A stretch of 64,000 nucleotides of DNA. Origin: an uncultured Bacteroidales bacterium. GTDB lineage: Bacteria > Bacteroidota > Bacteroidia > Bacteroidales > FEN-979. Position 1 is the first letter of the stretch, and every line of letters begins with the position of its first letter. Location: contig CAJAUM010000133.1 of NCBI GenBank assembly GCA_903945175.1, positions 62,001 through 126,000 of the forward strand, read 5' to 3'. Both the position numbers and the translations under genes were made by a program. Under the pieces are notes generated by a model. It worked only from the letters and a program-made list of their open reading frames with translations. It did no database searches and was not told the DNA's origin. Below, in pieces: positions 1 to 6,438 of this stretch.

Positions 1-444
1 GATCACATACACATGCTGAAATTCAGGTTTGTCGTATTTTGTGATCCGGAAATAGTGATCAATGGCGAGATTTTTAAGTATTGAGCTGATAAATACACTC
101 ATGCAATCGCAATCAACGCCGCTTTTACGATCTGCCCAGGAACGGATAGGACGGCGAATCTGTTCGATGCCGTCCTGATCTTCCTGGTACTGGATATATG
201 TGAAGATAAAATTCCAAATGTTTTGACATGTTTTCTCAATCGTGTCGCCTCTGAGATAGTTTGCCAGTTGCACGGTGTCGCCTTTATACTTTTCAGCGAT
301 ATCTGCCATAATGGCTACTGCATCTTCAACTGATCCGTCGCGCTTGATAACCACCGTGCTGTTTTCCAATAGCGACAATGGAAAGAACTTATTAAATTCT
401 TTTCCATCCAAAATAGCGCGAGGACCGGCGGTGAGGGATAACAT
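1..444 (-). CDS. transglutaminase-like cysteine peptidase family protein of phage origin, C-terminus beyond the window
   Basis: The reverse frame is open from the ATG at 444 to the left window edge (148 codons, no stop), so the C-terminus is missing. Residues 110-118 read VDCDCMSVF, followed by a helix and then QHVYVI (residues 143-148). This spacing of a Cys near the start of a helix and a later His on a strand is what transglutaminase-like folds show, so Cys112 or Cys114 and His144 are candidate catalytic residues. Similar proteins occur beside structural genes in Bacteroidota prophages (family knowledge). The gene lies 12 bp after the stop of the basic protein at 456-638 and probably shares its promoter. 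The fold call is an inference; peptidase activity is not shown. Confidence 0.6.
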   Translation of the reverse strand, partial: MLSLTAGPRAILDGKEFNKFFPLSLLENSTVVIKRDGSVEDAVAIMADIAEKYKGDTVQLANYLRGDTIEKTCQNIWNFIFTYIQYQEDQDGIEQIRRPIRSWADRKSGVDCDCMSVFISSILKNLAIDHYFRITKYDKPEFQHVYVI

Positions 445-455
445 GCTTTGCTTGG

Positions 456-638
456 TTACTTTGACCGTCTGTATGCTTTTCCGGCTTCACTTACACAGGT
501 AGTCCATTTTTTGCGCGGATTGGCTTTTCTGATTGCCTTTGCCGTGGTCATGATTTTTTTGCCAATGGAGGCGATTTTGCTGTTATTCTTCGCTCTGCCG
601 GTGGATTTTTTTACCGTTTTACGTTTTTTTGTAGCCAT
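456..638 (-). CDS. small lysine/arginine-rich phage protein
   Basis: This 60-residue protein is very basic: about a third of its residues are Lys or Arg, with runs such as KKRKTVKKSTGRAK. It has no signal peptide or membrane segment. A TAnnTTTG box lies about 55 bp upstream of the ATG, and the transglutaminase-like gene follows after 12 bp, so the two are probably co-transcribed. A short basic protein beside likely structural genes could bind or condense DNA or sit in the virion. I cannot assign a family, so the role is inferred from composition and context only. Confidence 0.6.
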   Translation of the reverse strand: MATKKRKTVKKSTGRAKNNSKIASIGKKIMTTAKAIRKANPRKKWTTCVSEAGKAYRRSK

Positions 639-691
639 TTTCTTGATTGTTTAATAATGATTTGCCTAATTTTGAATAGCATTTGAATAAG

Positions 692-699
692 CAAAATTA
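692..699 (-). promoter_or_regulatory. putative -7 box (TAATTTTG) for the leftward unit at 1-638
   Basis: Read on the minus strand, TAATTTTG matches the Bacteroidota TAnnTTTG element, and TTG-containing sequence lies about 20 bp upstream. It is 54 bp before the start of the basic protein. The rest of 639-848 shows no open frame or strong structure. Confidence 0.4.
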
Positions 700-848
700 C
701 TTTCAAGGCATGGGTTCAATCAACTGTTTATCATGATAATACCCGCATGATCCATTATTTTCCGTTAATAGTCATGTAATTTCCGCAGTACCGGTTTTTT
801 GACTATTTTTTTTGTAGTTTTTGGGATAATTTCACTCCAGGCAGGTAA

Positions 849-882
849 TAAAAAAGCCAGGTAAAGGGGTTTTTACCTGGCT
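849..882 (-). terminator. Rho-independent terminator of the early small-gene operon
   Basis: An 11-bp perfect stem (855-865 with 872-882; arm AGCCAGGTAAA) with a 6-nt loop is followed on the minus strand by a run of T. It lies about 100 bp after the last gene of the leftward array (985-1245) and separates it from the unit at 1-638. Confidence 0.7.
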
Positions 883-984
883 GAAAAGAGAATAAACGGG
901 GGTTTTTAACTGGAAATTTAGCTACTCACCATAGTTTTCATGTTCTGTTTTAACTACTTTGCACCCGATTCATTATAGGCAAGT

Positions 985-1245
985 TCAAACAATGTAAACA
1001 TATAGGCTGTACCTACCGCGTTTAAGAGCTATTTCGATTTCGTTTTTTCTCATGTGATTTTCACTTAATCGGTGTTTTGCAATTTTGTCGCATTCTTCAA
1101 CGTCGATACACTCCCATATATGCCCAGTTGCATAACCATGACACACTTCGCCAACTGATTTTACATGATTATTTGTTGATCTAACTCGTTGACAGATTCT
1201 ACATCTGCCCATTTTTGCTCTGTTTACTAATCCATTGGATGACAT
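985..1245 (-). CDS. small Cys-rich phage protein, possible zinc-binding
   Basis: The 86-residue protein has cysteines at 15, 18, 35, 46 and 52, with histidines at 27, 36 and 42. The first pair forms CRIC, a C-x2-C knuckle, so a small zinc-binding fold is plausible. There is no signal peptide. It is the last gene of the leftward operon, before the terminator at 849-882. I do not recognise a family; zinc binding is inferred from the residue pattern. Confidence 0.5.
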   Translation of the reverse strand: MSSNGLVNRAKMGRCRICQRVRSTNNHVKSVGEVCHGYATGHIWECIDVEECDKIAKHRLSENHMRKNEIEIALKRGRYSLYVYIV

Positions 1246-1254
1246 AAGCCTTGC

Positions 1255-1563
1255 CTATAATGTGGAAGTATTGAATAAATCAAGCTGGTCACTTCGTTTG
1301 TCTGGCGGTAAGATATAACCGCAAATTTCATCACGATATTCAGGGTAATCATAAATCGTTTTCGCTTCTGCTATTTTCACCTTACGAACCAATTTAATTG
1401 GCCTTCCTGATCTCCACATACCATTAATCCAACCCTCCGGAATAAACTTGGTTATGATTAAACCATTCCACAATGTCAAAATTTCTCTATCTGTACCTTT
1501 ATTATTGAGTTCTTGCACTCTTTGCCGCTTATAGAGCCACTTTTTTACGAATTCCCAAGTCAT
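1255..1563 (-). CDS. hypothetical phage protein
   Basis: This 102-residue protein is rich in Lys, Arg and Trp and has no signal peptide. The opening residues (MTWEFVKKWLYKRQRVQEL) are probably helical, and the C-terminus ends in an acidic and polar stretch. Its start codon overlaps the stop of the preceding gene by one base (TAATG arrangement), as expected for translational coupling. I cannot recognise a family. Confidence 0.5.
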   Translation of the reverse strand: MTWEFVKKWLYKRQRVQELNNKGTDREILTLWNGLIITKFIPEGWINGMWRSGRPIKLVRKVKIAEAKTIYDYPEYRDEICGYILPPDKRSDQLDLFNTSTL

Positions 1564-1769
1564 TATTCAATACCTTTCACTAATTGTCCTGTTGCCGCAA
1601 ACTCGATGGCATCCGTCACCTGATTGGGTGAGGTGAGCCGCAAAGAATCTGTCAACTCTGATGTGTCTGCCGACAACGGAAGATTGAACACTTCTCTTGC
1701 GATAAGATTCTCGAAGTGGGTGTAATTCCCACAGTTCTTTGCTAACTGGTAGATTTGTTTAAGGTTCAT
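1563..1769 (-). CDS. hypothetical phage protein with a QVTDAIE motif
   Basis: A 68-residue protein. The C-terminal part contains SPNQVTDAIE, almost the same as EPKQVTDAIE in the 104-residue protein at 2343-2657, so the two share a short domain. It is preceded after 5 bp by the 40-residue gene at 1775-1897 and overlaps the next gene by one base. No known function; it is one member of the small-gene array. Confidence 0.5.
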   Translation of the reverse strand: MNLKQIYQLAKNCGNYTHFENLIAREVFNLPLSADTSELTDSLRLTSPNQVTDAIEFAATGQLVKGIE

Positions 1770-1774
1770 TTGTT

Positions 1775-1897
1775 TTACTCCCTTTCATTAAAAAATCGTT
1801 TTATTGCCTCGTCTGTGTTATCAAAAATATACCAAGCATCTTCACCACAGTCTTTTGCCCATTCGATAAATTCTTCTATAAGTTCTTCTTTATTCAT
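1775..1897 (-). CDS. very short acidic phage protein (40 residues)
   Basis: An ATG at 1897 opens a 40-codon frame ending at TAA 1775-1777. The product starts MNKEELIEEFIEWAKDCGED and is strongly acidic. The start overlaps the stop of the upstream gene by four bases (ATGA), the same arrangement that links its neighbours, which is the main reason to accept so short a gene. The C-terminal part is distantly like the helix-plus-aromatic ending of the neighbouring proteins. Confidence 0.5.
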   Translation of the reverse strand: MNKEELIEEFIEWAKDCGEDAWYIFDNTDEAIKRFFNERE

Positions 1898-2121
1898 TTG
1901 TTGTTCCTCCATTCTTCGATTGATTGATATTTAAGTCTGTCATAATCAAATGATGTTGTATTGGGCTCTCTTGCTGCATCCCACGCTGCCTGTTCACGGA
2001 TGGGGATTTGGGATTCAAGCCATTCAACGTATTCATTGCATCGTGGATATTCCCCATACATACAGGCGTCTGAACATTGCAAATGGCATCTTTCCTTTTT
2101 AAACTGTTCTCGTAGTGTCAT
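1894..2121 (-). CDS. small phage protein of the AW-AAR / YQSIEEWR family
   Basis: The start was placed at ATG 2121 because it forms an ATGA overlap with the upstream stop; an ATG 18 bases further upstream is possible. The 75-residue product has REQAAWDAARE followed by KYQSIEEWRNNK at the C-terminus. The same pair of motifs recurs in 2654-2914 and 2911-3114. Four cysteines lie in the N-terminal third. Function unknown. Such small proteins are common in Bacteroidota phage early regions (family knowledge). Confidence 0.55.
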   Translation of the reverse strand: MTLREQFKKERCHLQCSDACMYGEYPRCNEYVEWLESQIPIREQAAWDAAREPNTTSFDYDRLKYQSIEEWRNNK

Positions 2122-2342
2122 TTGTTTTCCTCCCACCATTGGTTAAATAATACTTCTTCCTGTTCCCAATTAATCAGCGAACCGTGTTTATCTACCTTCC
2201 AAGCCTCCCATGCCTTCTGTTTGGCGTATTCATCCATCGCTTGCAAACATTCATTAATTGTCGCTACATCAGTATTGCTATTTACAAGTGGATCACCAAC
2301 TGAATAGCCAATTATGCGTTCTAATATTTTTTCTTTACTCAT
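2118..2342 (-). CDS. small phage protein with helix ending in QWWEENK
   Basis: The 74-residue product contains AKQKAWEAWK and ends FNQWWEENK, a diverged version of the two motifs seen in its neighbours. It overlaps the next gene by four bases and starts directly beside the stop of 2343-2657. No signal peptide or cysteine pattern is present. Function unknown. Confidence 0.5.
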   Translation of the reverse strand: MSKEKILERIIGYSVGDPLVNSNTDVATINECLQAMDEYAKQKAWEAWKVDKHGSLINWEQEEVLFNQWWEENK

Positions 2343-2657
2343 TTATTTTCCTCCAATCTGTTTTAGTAACTGATCTAATACTTTAAAAGCTCCGTAGTTT
2401 TCATTTTGTTCAAGAAACTTATTCCAATTCTCGTTACTTGTATTTGGGTTTAACTGTGAATCATAAGTTGTCTTATTGAGTTCTGCCATTTTTTGTTTTA
2501 TCAACTCAATGGCATCCGTCACCTGTTTGGGTTCATCTTTCAGCGCAATGTGAATATCAATCTCGTCTTGAATAGTAATGACATAAGGTGCTTGATGCTC
2601 CCGTCTTACTTTGTTGATTTTCTCATTGAGAATATGTAATTGGTCTTTTGCTGTCAT
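2343..2657 (-). CDS. helical phage protein with a QVTDAIE motif
   Basis: ATG 2657 is preferred to the upstream ATG at 2672 because it overlaps the upstream stop as ATGA (2654-2657). The 104-residue product is mainly charged helix, with EPKQVTDAIELIKQKMAELN in the middle; the same motif is seen at the end of the 1563-1769 protein. No enzyme signature is visible. Confidence 0.5.
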   Translation of the reverse strand: MTAKDQLHILNEKINKVRREHQAPYVITIQDEIDIHIALKDEPKQVTDAIELIKQKMAELNKTTYDSQLNPNTSNENWNKFLEQNENYGAFKVLDQLLKQIGGK

Positions 2658-2914
2658 TTTTCGTTCCTCCAATCTTCTATTGATTGATACTTGTAATTGA
2701 CGGCCAGTTCATACATAACATTCCCGTCTATGTCGTATGTAATTGCTTTGAGATAGTTTTCTCCGGGAGTTATTTTCCTCGCAGCTTCAAATGCTTCTTT
2801 TTCCTGCTCCTGTGTGAACTTCAAAAGGTCGCTGTAAAACTTTGCATGATTCTCTCTTGGAATTAAATGCAGATACGTTACTGCGAATGCTGCTACTTTC
2901 TTTTCTGTTGTCAT
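2654..2914 (-). CDS. small phage protein of the AW-AAR / YQSIEEWR family
   Basis: The start at 2914 gives an ATGA overlap with the upstream gene; an ATG at 2929 is in frame. The 86-residue product has QEKEAFEAARK followed by a longer insert and then KYQSIEDWRNEK at the C-terminus. This matches the endings of 1894-2121 and 2911-3114. The insert between the motifs, about 30 residues, is the longest in the group. Function unknown. Confidence 0.55.
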   Translation of the reverse strand: MTTEKKVAAFAVTYLHLIPRENHAKFYSDLLKFTQEQEKEAFEAARKITPGENYLKAITYDIDGNVMYELAVNYKYQSIEDWRNEK

Positions 2915-3114
2915 CGTTTTTCCCTCCATTCGTTAATTATTTGATATTTCCAACTCCCCGTACCTTCGTCAGAATAACCCACCTCTCTCGCTGCATTCCA
3001 AGCTTGCTGTTCACGGATAAATGCATATCTCTGCATCATCACTACGGCGAGTTTTTCAGCATCGTTTTTAGGTAATTCATCAAACTGGTCTTTCCAATAT
3101 TCTTTTGCGGTCAT
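2911..3114 (-). CDS. small phage protein of the AW-AAR / YQSIEEWR family
   Basis: The frame can be read from 3192, but ATG 3114 fits better. It forms an ATGA overlap with the stop of 3111-3263, and the product then begins MTAKEYWKDQFDELPKND, a sensible N-terminus. The 67 residues include REQQAWNAARE and end KYQIINEWREKR, the shared motifs of this array. Function unknown. Confidence 0.55.
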   Translation of the reverse strand: MTAKEYWKDQFDELPKNDAEKLAVVMMQRYAFIREQQAWNAAREVGYSDEGTGSWKYQIINEWREKR

Positions 3115-3263
3115 AATTTTACAGTATTTACTTTTTTCATAAATTCTCTGATTTCTTGTAGAGCATATTCTTCCATTGCCTTCATTATCCATTTCCGGTC
3201 AACTTCGTGGAAGTGATATTCGTTGGCATCTTCGTGTTTCTTTAGGATTTCGTTTGCGGTCAT
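3111..3263 (-). CDS. short phage protein, MTANEIL type (50 residues)
   Basis: A 50-codon frame starts at ATG 3263 (MTANEILKKHEDANEYHFHE) and stops at 3111-3113. Both ends overlap neighbours by four bases. The middle has KWIMKAMEEYALQEIREFMK, a helix. Proteins beginning MTANEILKKH followed by a KWI-AMEEYA helix are frequent in Bacteroidota phages and mobile elements, in my knowledge, with no assigned role. Confidence 0.6.
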   Translation of the reverse strand: MTANEILKKHEDANEYHFHEVDRKWIMKAMEEYALQEIREFMKKVNTVKL

Positions 3264-3481
3264 ACTGTTGGTTTTTTAAATTGAACCATAAAATCAAATT
3301 CATCGTTACCTTCAACTTCATACCCAAATTCGCAGTCCAAATCTTTTATATTGCACCCACAGGGCATTATGTCTAAGATTGCGCAACCACACAGGCCTGA
3401 CAAAAAAAGTCCGGTGTAGCCTTTAGATTTCATGTAACTGATTAATCCTTCTGGAGTTTTTCTAACTTTTCTTGCTATCAT
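3260..3481 (-). CDS. small Cys-containing phage protein
   Basis: The 73-residue product has a basic N-terminus and a central CGCAILDIMPCGC stretch (four cysteines in 13 residues), then an acidic end. The pattern suggests metal or iron-sulfur binding, or a disulfide in an otherwise soluble protein. It overlaps the next gene by four bases. No family recognised. Confidence 0.5.
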   Translation of the reverse strand: MIARKVRKTPEGLISYMKSKGYTGLFLSGLCGCAILDIMPCGCNIKDLDCEFGYEVEGNDEFDFMVQFKKPTV

Positions 3482-3618
3482 GGTTATTTAGGTTGTTGGT
3501 TAAATCCAGCTTTAAATTACCCCCTGTGCTGGTCAGTGCTAACATACGATTTAGAGGTTTAGTGGCCTTTCGGACTTTCCTGTCTTCGATCCCTTGTACT
3601 TTGGGCTAATTCATTACA

Positions 3619-3798
3619 TCAAACCATCGGGCCACCTACGCAGCTATCACAACTCTTTTCCTGTTTCTGCTCGGTGGTAGATAGGTAGATGTCAACTATC
3701 TCACCCGATTCACGTTCGTCAAAAGCAAGCATTGTGTGACTTTCTCTTTCGTAATCCCTGATGGTATCAAGGAAATCTATAAGTTCTTGTCGGTTCAT
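3619..3798 (-). CDS. short acidic phage protein, first gene of the small-gene array
   Basis: ATG 3798 opens a 59-codon frame ending at 3619. The product starts MNRQELIDFLDTIRDYERES, is acidic, and ends with CDSCVGG, a C-x2-C pair. It lies 12 bp after the GH16-like gene, so transcription is probably continuous. Between it and the next gene (3482-3618) are 137 bp in which I see no gene and no clear -7 box. Confidence 0.5.
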   Translation of the reverse strand: MNRQELIDFLDTIRDYERESHTMLAFDERESGEIVDIYLSTTEQKQEKSCDSCVGGPMV

Positions 3799-3810
3799 GG
3801 CTATTTGATT

Positions 3811-4545
3811 TTAGATTGTTTCAATTTTAAACGGTTCATAATCCAGTTCATACACTGTAAAGGAATCAAAATGCTTTTCATCTGGCCGCCAATCTCCCAG
3901 GCCGGAATTAAGATACCAGTTTACCGCTCCCTGGGGAATGATGGACCGGTCGGTAATCTCCAGTACCACCTTTCCGTCGTAGATATACTGCATCAGATCG
4001 GGTTTCCAGATAAATTCAATTTGATGAATGCCTTTATTCCATGATTTCCATCGCCACTGCGGTTTACTGATCTCTTTTTTTCCAGCTTCATAATCGCTGC
4101 CGTAGATAAAGCCAGGCACCAGCTTGTGCCGGTCCCAACACTTGCGTAAAAACCTCTCAAAAATGTCGAATTCCGGCGGCATACCCATTCCTCCTTCACT
4201 CCTTGGCTTCCAGTCCACGGCCCAAAATGCTTCCCATGATCCACGAAATGACGGAAAGCTGCATACCAGGGTGTAATGACCAAACCCGAATGTGTCGTAG
4301 GTAATAATTCCACCGGCCATGTATTCCCGCTGCCTTGGGCGAAATATCCAGTCCCCTTCACCACGGAAATATCCGGTACTAATCTCTTTCTTCACGTTAA
4401 AAACAACTGATCCATCCAATTTCCAATCAACCATCTGTGGTTGAAAATTGAAAATTCCGTTCTTTGGCGAATTTCCTGAATGTTCCAGGTCAGTTTTGGG
4501 ATGCGACCCGAAAGTATAAAAATCTATTTCGTTCAAAATGTTCAT
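3811..4545 (-). CDS. GH16-like glycoside hydrolase (laminarinase/lichenase-type fold) in the phage element
   Basis: The 244-residue protein carries EFDIFE at residues 125-130, which fits the family 16 catalytic signature E-x-D-x-x-E. Glu125 would be the nucleophile and Glu130 the acid/base. Upstream, FWAVDWKPRSEGGMGMPPEF gives the aromatic strand before the catalytic one, and a later IEFIWKPDLMQYIYDGK stretch fits the beta-sandwich. There is no signal peptide, so release would need lysis or a virion location. It sits between a DNA-binding protein and the small-gene array in the leftward operon. The hydrolase assignment is well supported by motif; the substrate (host capsule, glucan or peptidoglycan-linked glycan) is unknown. 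The sequence could also be a non-catalytic concanavalin-like binding protein. Confidence 0.65.
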   Translation of the reverse strand: MNILNEIDFYTFGSHPKTDLEHSGNSPKNGIFNFQPQMVDWKLDGSVVFNVKKEISTGYFRGEGDWIFRPRQREYMAGGIITYDTFGFGHYTLVCSFPSFRGSWEAFWAVDWKPRSEGGMGMPPEFDIFERFLRKCWDRHKLVPGFIYGSDYEAGKKEISKPQWRWKSWNKGIHQIEFIWKPDLMQYIYDGKVVLEITDRSIIPQGAVNWYLNSGLGDWRPDEKHFDSFTVYELDYEPFKIETI

Positions 4546-4557
4546 AACTACATGATT

Positions 4558-5043
4558 TTAATTTGTTCTCCACATTCTTATCCCATTTTCTTCAGTCTTC
4601 GCAGTATACTTTTTACCGAATGTGTCTTTAGTTTGTGTTCTACTGCTGATTATATTTGCTGCACGATTTAATCTGTTAAACAATATGTTAGGAAGTACTT
4701 CTTTTTCAAATGGAAATAAAAAGCTATCGCCAATTTCCATCTGTGCGATTGGTGTTTTTCTTAGTATTTGTTCTACATATGTTTGTTTGATTGGTATGGG
4801 TATTCCTTTTTCAATTTTTATTATTTCAATTTGCTCACTATTAACTACATCGGCAACTAAATAAAACACTTTTATGTCAACATTTAGACACTTGGCAATT
4901 TTTTCTAAATCATATCTTGGTGCTCTATTTACACGGATTGAATTTCTTAATTGATACAATGGCTTTCCAATACATTCTGCCAAATATTTCATTGTCATTC
5001 CTCTTTCCTTACATAGGATTTCAATTTTTTTAAGATCTTTCAT
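4558..5043 (-). CDS. XRE-type HTH protein fused to a small phage C-terminal domain
   Basis: Residues 1-60 look like a helix-turn-helix of the XRE class (KYLAECIGKPLYQLRNSIRV, then LEKIAKCLNVD). Residues 75-161 are a separate domain that starts IEKGIPIPI, contains IGDSFLFPFEK and ends KKYTAKTEENGIRMWRTN. That ending resembles a small phage protein family whose members finish with a basic strand and V-R-x-W-R. The two parts are normally separate proteins in my knowledge, so this may be a fusion. It could regulate the downstream GH16 and array genes, which start 13 bp later. Confidence 0.55.
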   Translation of the reverse strand: MKDLKKIEILCKERGMTMKYLAECIGKPLYQLRNSIRVNRAPRYDLEKIAKCLNVDIKVFYLVADVVNSEQIEIIKIEKGIPIPIKQTYVEQILRKTPIAQMEIGDSFLFPFEKEVLPNILFNRLNRAANIISSRTQTKDTFGKKYTAKTEENGIRMWRTN

Positions 5044-5047
5044 GTCT

Positions 5048-5425
5048 TTATTTCTTATGTTTGTTAATAACTCCGATTAAAAATGTAGCCCAGGAATCAG
5101 CATCTATGGATTTAACTATGCTTCTGGCCATTTCTACCCCGATATTTATTGACCATTTTGGGAATTTTTTATTTTCTTCCAGAAGGTGCGCAATCCCATC
5201 GATCAGGTCATTCAAAAATTGTTTCCCAGATGAGTCAATCTTACCAAGTGCCTGGAATTTTGGAATCATAGCCAAGGCGATCTGAAATTCGTTGTTGATA
5301 TGCTGCATTGATTCGGTATTTCCTCCTTTGTCTGGATGATTCTGCTTTGCAAGTTCATTACGCTGCAATGTAAGTTCATCGGCAGTTGTTGAACTGTTTA
5401 CTTTGAAATATTTGAATGTTTCCAT
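5048..5425 (-). CDS. J-domain (DnaJ-like) phage protein
   Basis: Residues 1-60 form a J domain with the diagnostic HPD at 30-32 followed by KGGN, the classical loop between helices II and III that stimulates Hsp70 (DnaK) ATPase. The remaining 65 residues have no Gly/Phe or zinc region, so this is a minimal class III J protein. It lies 6 bp from the next upstream gene and 5 bp from the next downstream one. A phage-encoded J protein may recruit host DnaK for replication-complex remodelling or virion assembly; that role is inferred. Confidence 0.75.
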   Translation of the reverse strand: METFKYFKVNSSTTADELTLQRNELAKQNHPDKGGNTESMQHINNEFQIALAMIPKFQALGKIDSSGKQFLNDLIDGIAHLLEENKKFPKWSINIGVEMARSIVKSIDADSWATFLIGVINKHKK

Positions 5426-5430
5426 GTTAC

Positions 5431-5760
5431 CTAATCGTTAGAGGATGAAAGACCAAAATACTTTTTGATTATATCTACTTCTGCTGGCATTAGGCATTTG
5501 CGCCGATTATTCCAGCCGAATTTTTCATAAAGCTCTATTTGCAGATCTTCGGCTTTGTTAATTCGTTTGTTGATTGTTTTTAGGGTGCATTTGAAAATTT
5601 TTGCCAGTTCACCTTTCGGGATGGTTCCTTGGTATGGTGCATTTAGTTTTTCAATTTCATTTTTCATGGCCAGCAAATCTTCTTTATCGTGGCACGATAT
5701 TGATGCTTGCTGCAAAATTCTAATCAAGCGTTTTTTTTCCTGGATAGCTTCTCTACTCAT
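5431..5760 (-). CDS. hypothetical phage protein with coiled coil and HTH-like segment
   Basis: The 109-residue product has a charged N-terminal helix (residues 1-40). It is followed by IPKGELAKIFKCTLKTINKR, which looks like a helix-turn-helix, and NRRKCLMPAEVDIIKKYFG near the end. It is probably DNA-binding. It lies between the J-domain gene and the 216-residue gene in the early operon. No named family recognised. Confidence 0.5.
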   Translation of the reverse strand: MSREAIQEKKRLIRILQQASISCHDKEDLLAMKNEIEKLNAPYQGTIPKGELAKIFKCTLKTINKRINKAEDLQIELYEKFGWNNRRKCLMPAEVDIIKKYFGLSSSND

Positions 5761-5787
5761 AATTTTGGATTTCGTGAATAATAATTT

Positions 5788-6438
5788 CTATTTTGATTTT
5801 TTACTGGTGTGTTTTTTCATCGCATCGCGGATTTCTGTTTTCATCTCAGATATTTTCCTGTCAAGTCCTGTTCGATCAAACTGATCGAAGCTTGCTTTGT
5901 AATGCTCCTTTTCGCTTTCTGCGGCAGCCGCCAGGCATCGCTGGTCAAAATGCTGATCGAACCAGGTTAATATTTTTCCTCCATTCAGCCCAATTATCTC
6001 GCCATACCTTCCAAGTCGTGCATTTTTGAAGACATAAAGCACATCGGTGATGGTAAGCTGGAAGTACGTTCGGTAGATCAGCTCCGCGGTTTCGTGGATG
6101 CTCATCTGGGTCATTGACTTATTGAAATTGAGAAATTGATCCAGCGCAATGATGTAAAGCTCAATCATTGCAATGATTTTTTCATTTCCTATCTCCCTTG
6201 CAATGACTACCATCGAAGGGGTTTTTTGTTCAAAGATTTGCGGAATCGTATTTACCTTTTCCATGTCTATCTCTTTGGAAAACAGAGAATAATACAGCGA
6301 TGGAAGGTTTTGCTGGTCAAAATCATTCAAATTTTTGCAAGCTGCCTTCGTCACCGAGCTTGGTGACAAGATCATGGATGTGATCCGCTCTATCTTTTTT
6401 TGCTTGCTCTGATCGTACTGTTGGATGGCTGTTTCCAT
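5788..6438 (-). CDS. hypothetical phage/mobile-element protein, DUF6633-like
   Basis: The 216-residue protein has a helical core with TDVLYVFKNARLGRYGEI followed by ILTWFDQHFDQR. This arrangement is seen in DUF6633-type proteins of Bacteroidota mobile elements (family recalled, not searched). The C-terminus is Lys-rich. Its ATG at 6438 lies inside the end of the replication gene in another frame, giving a 116-base overlap. A shorter start at the methionine near residue 59 would remove the overlap but lose part of the N-terminus. Likely role in replication or its control, by neighbourhood only. Confidence 0.5.
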   Translation of the reverse strand: METAIQQYDQSKQKKIERITSMILSPSSVTKAACKNLNDFDQQNLPSLYYSLFSKEIDMEKVNTIPQIFEQKTPSMVVIAREIGNEKIIAMIELYIIALDQFLNFNKSMTQMSIHETAELIYRTYFQLTITDVLYVFKNARLGRYGEIIGLNGGKILTWFDQHFDQRCLAAAAESEKEHYKASFDQFDRTGLDRKISEMKTEIRDAMKKHTSKKSK

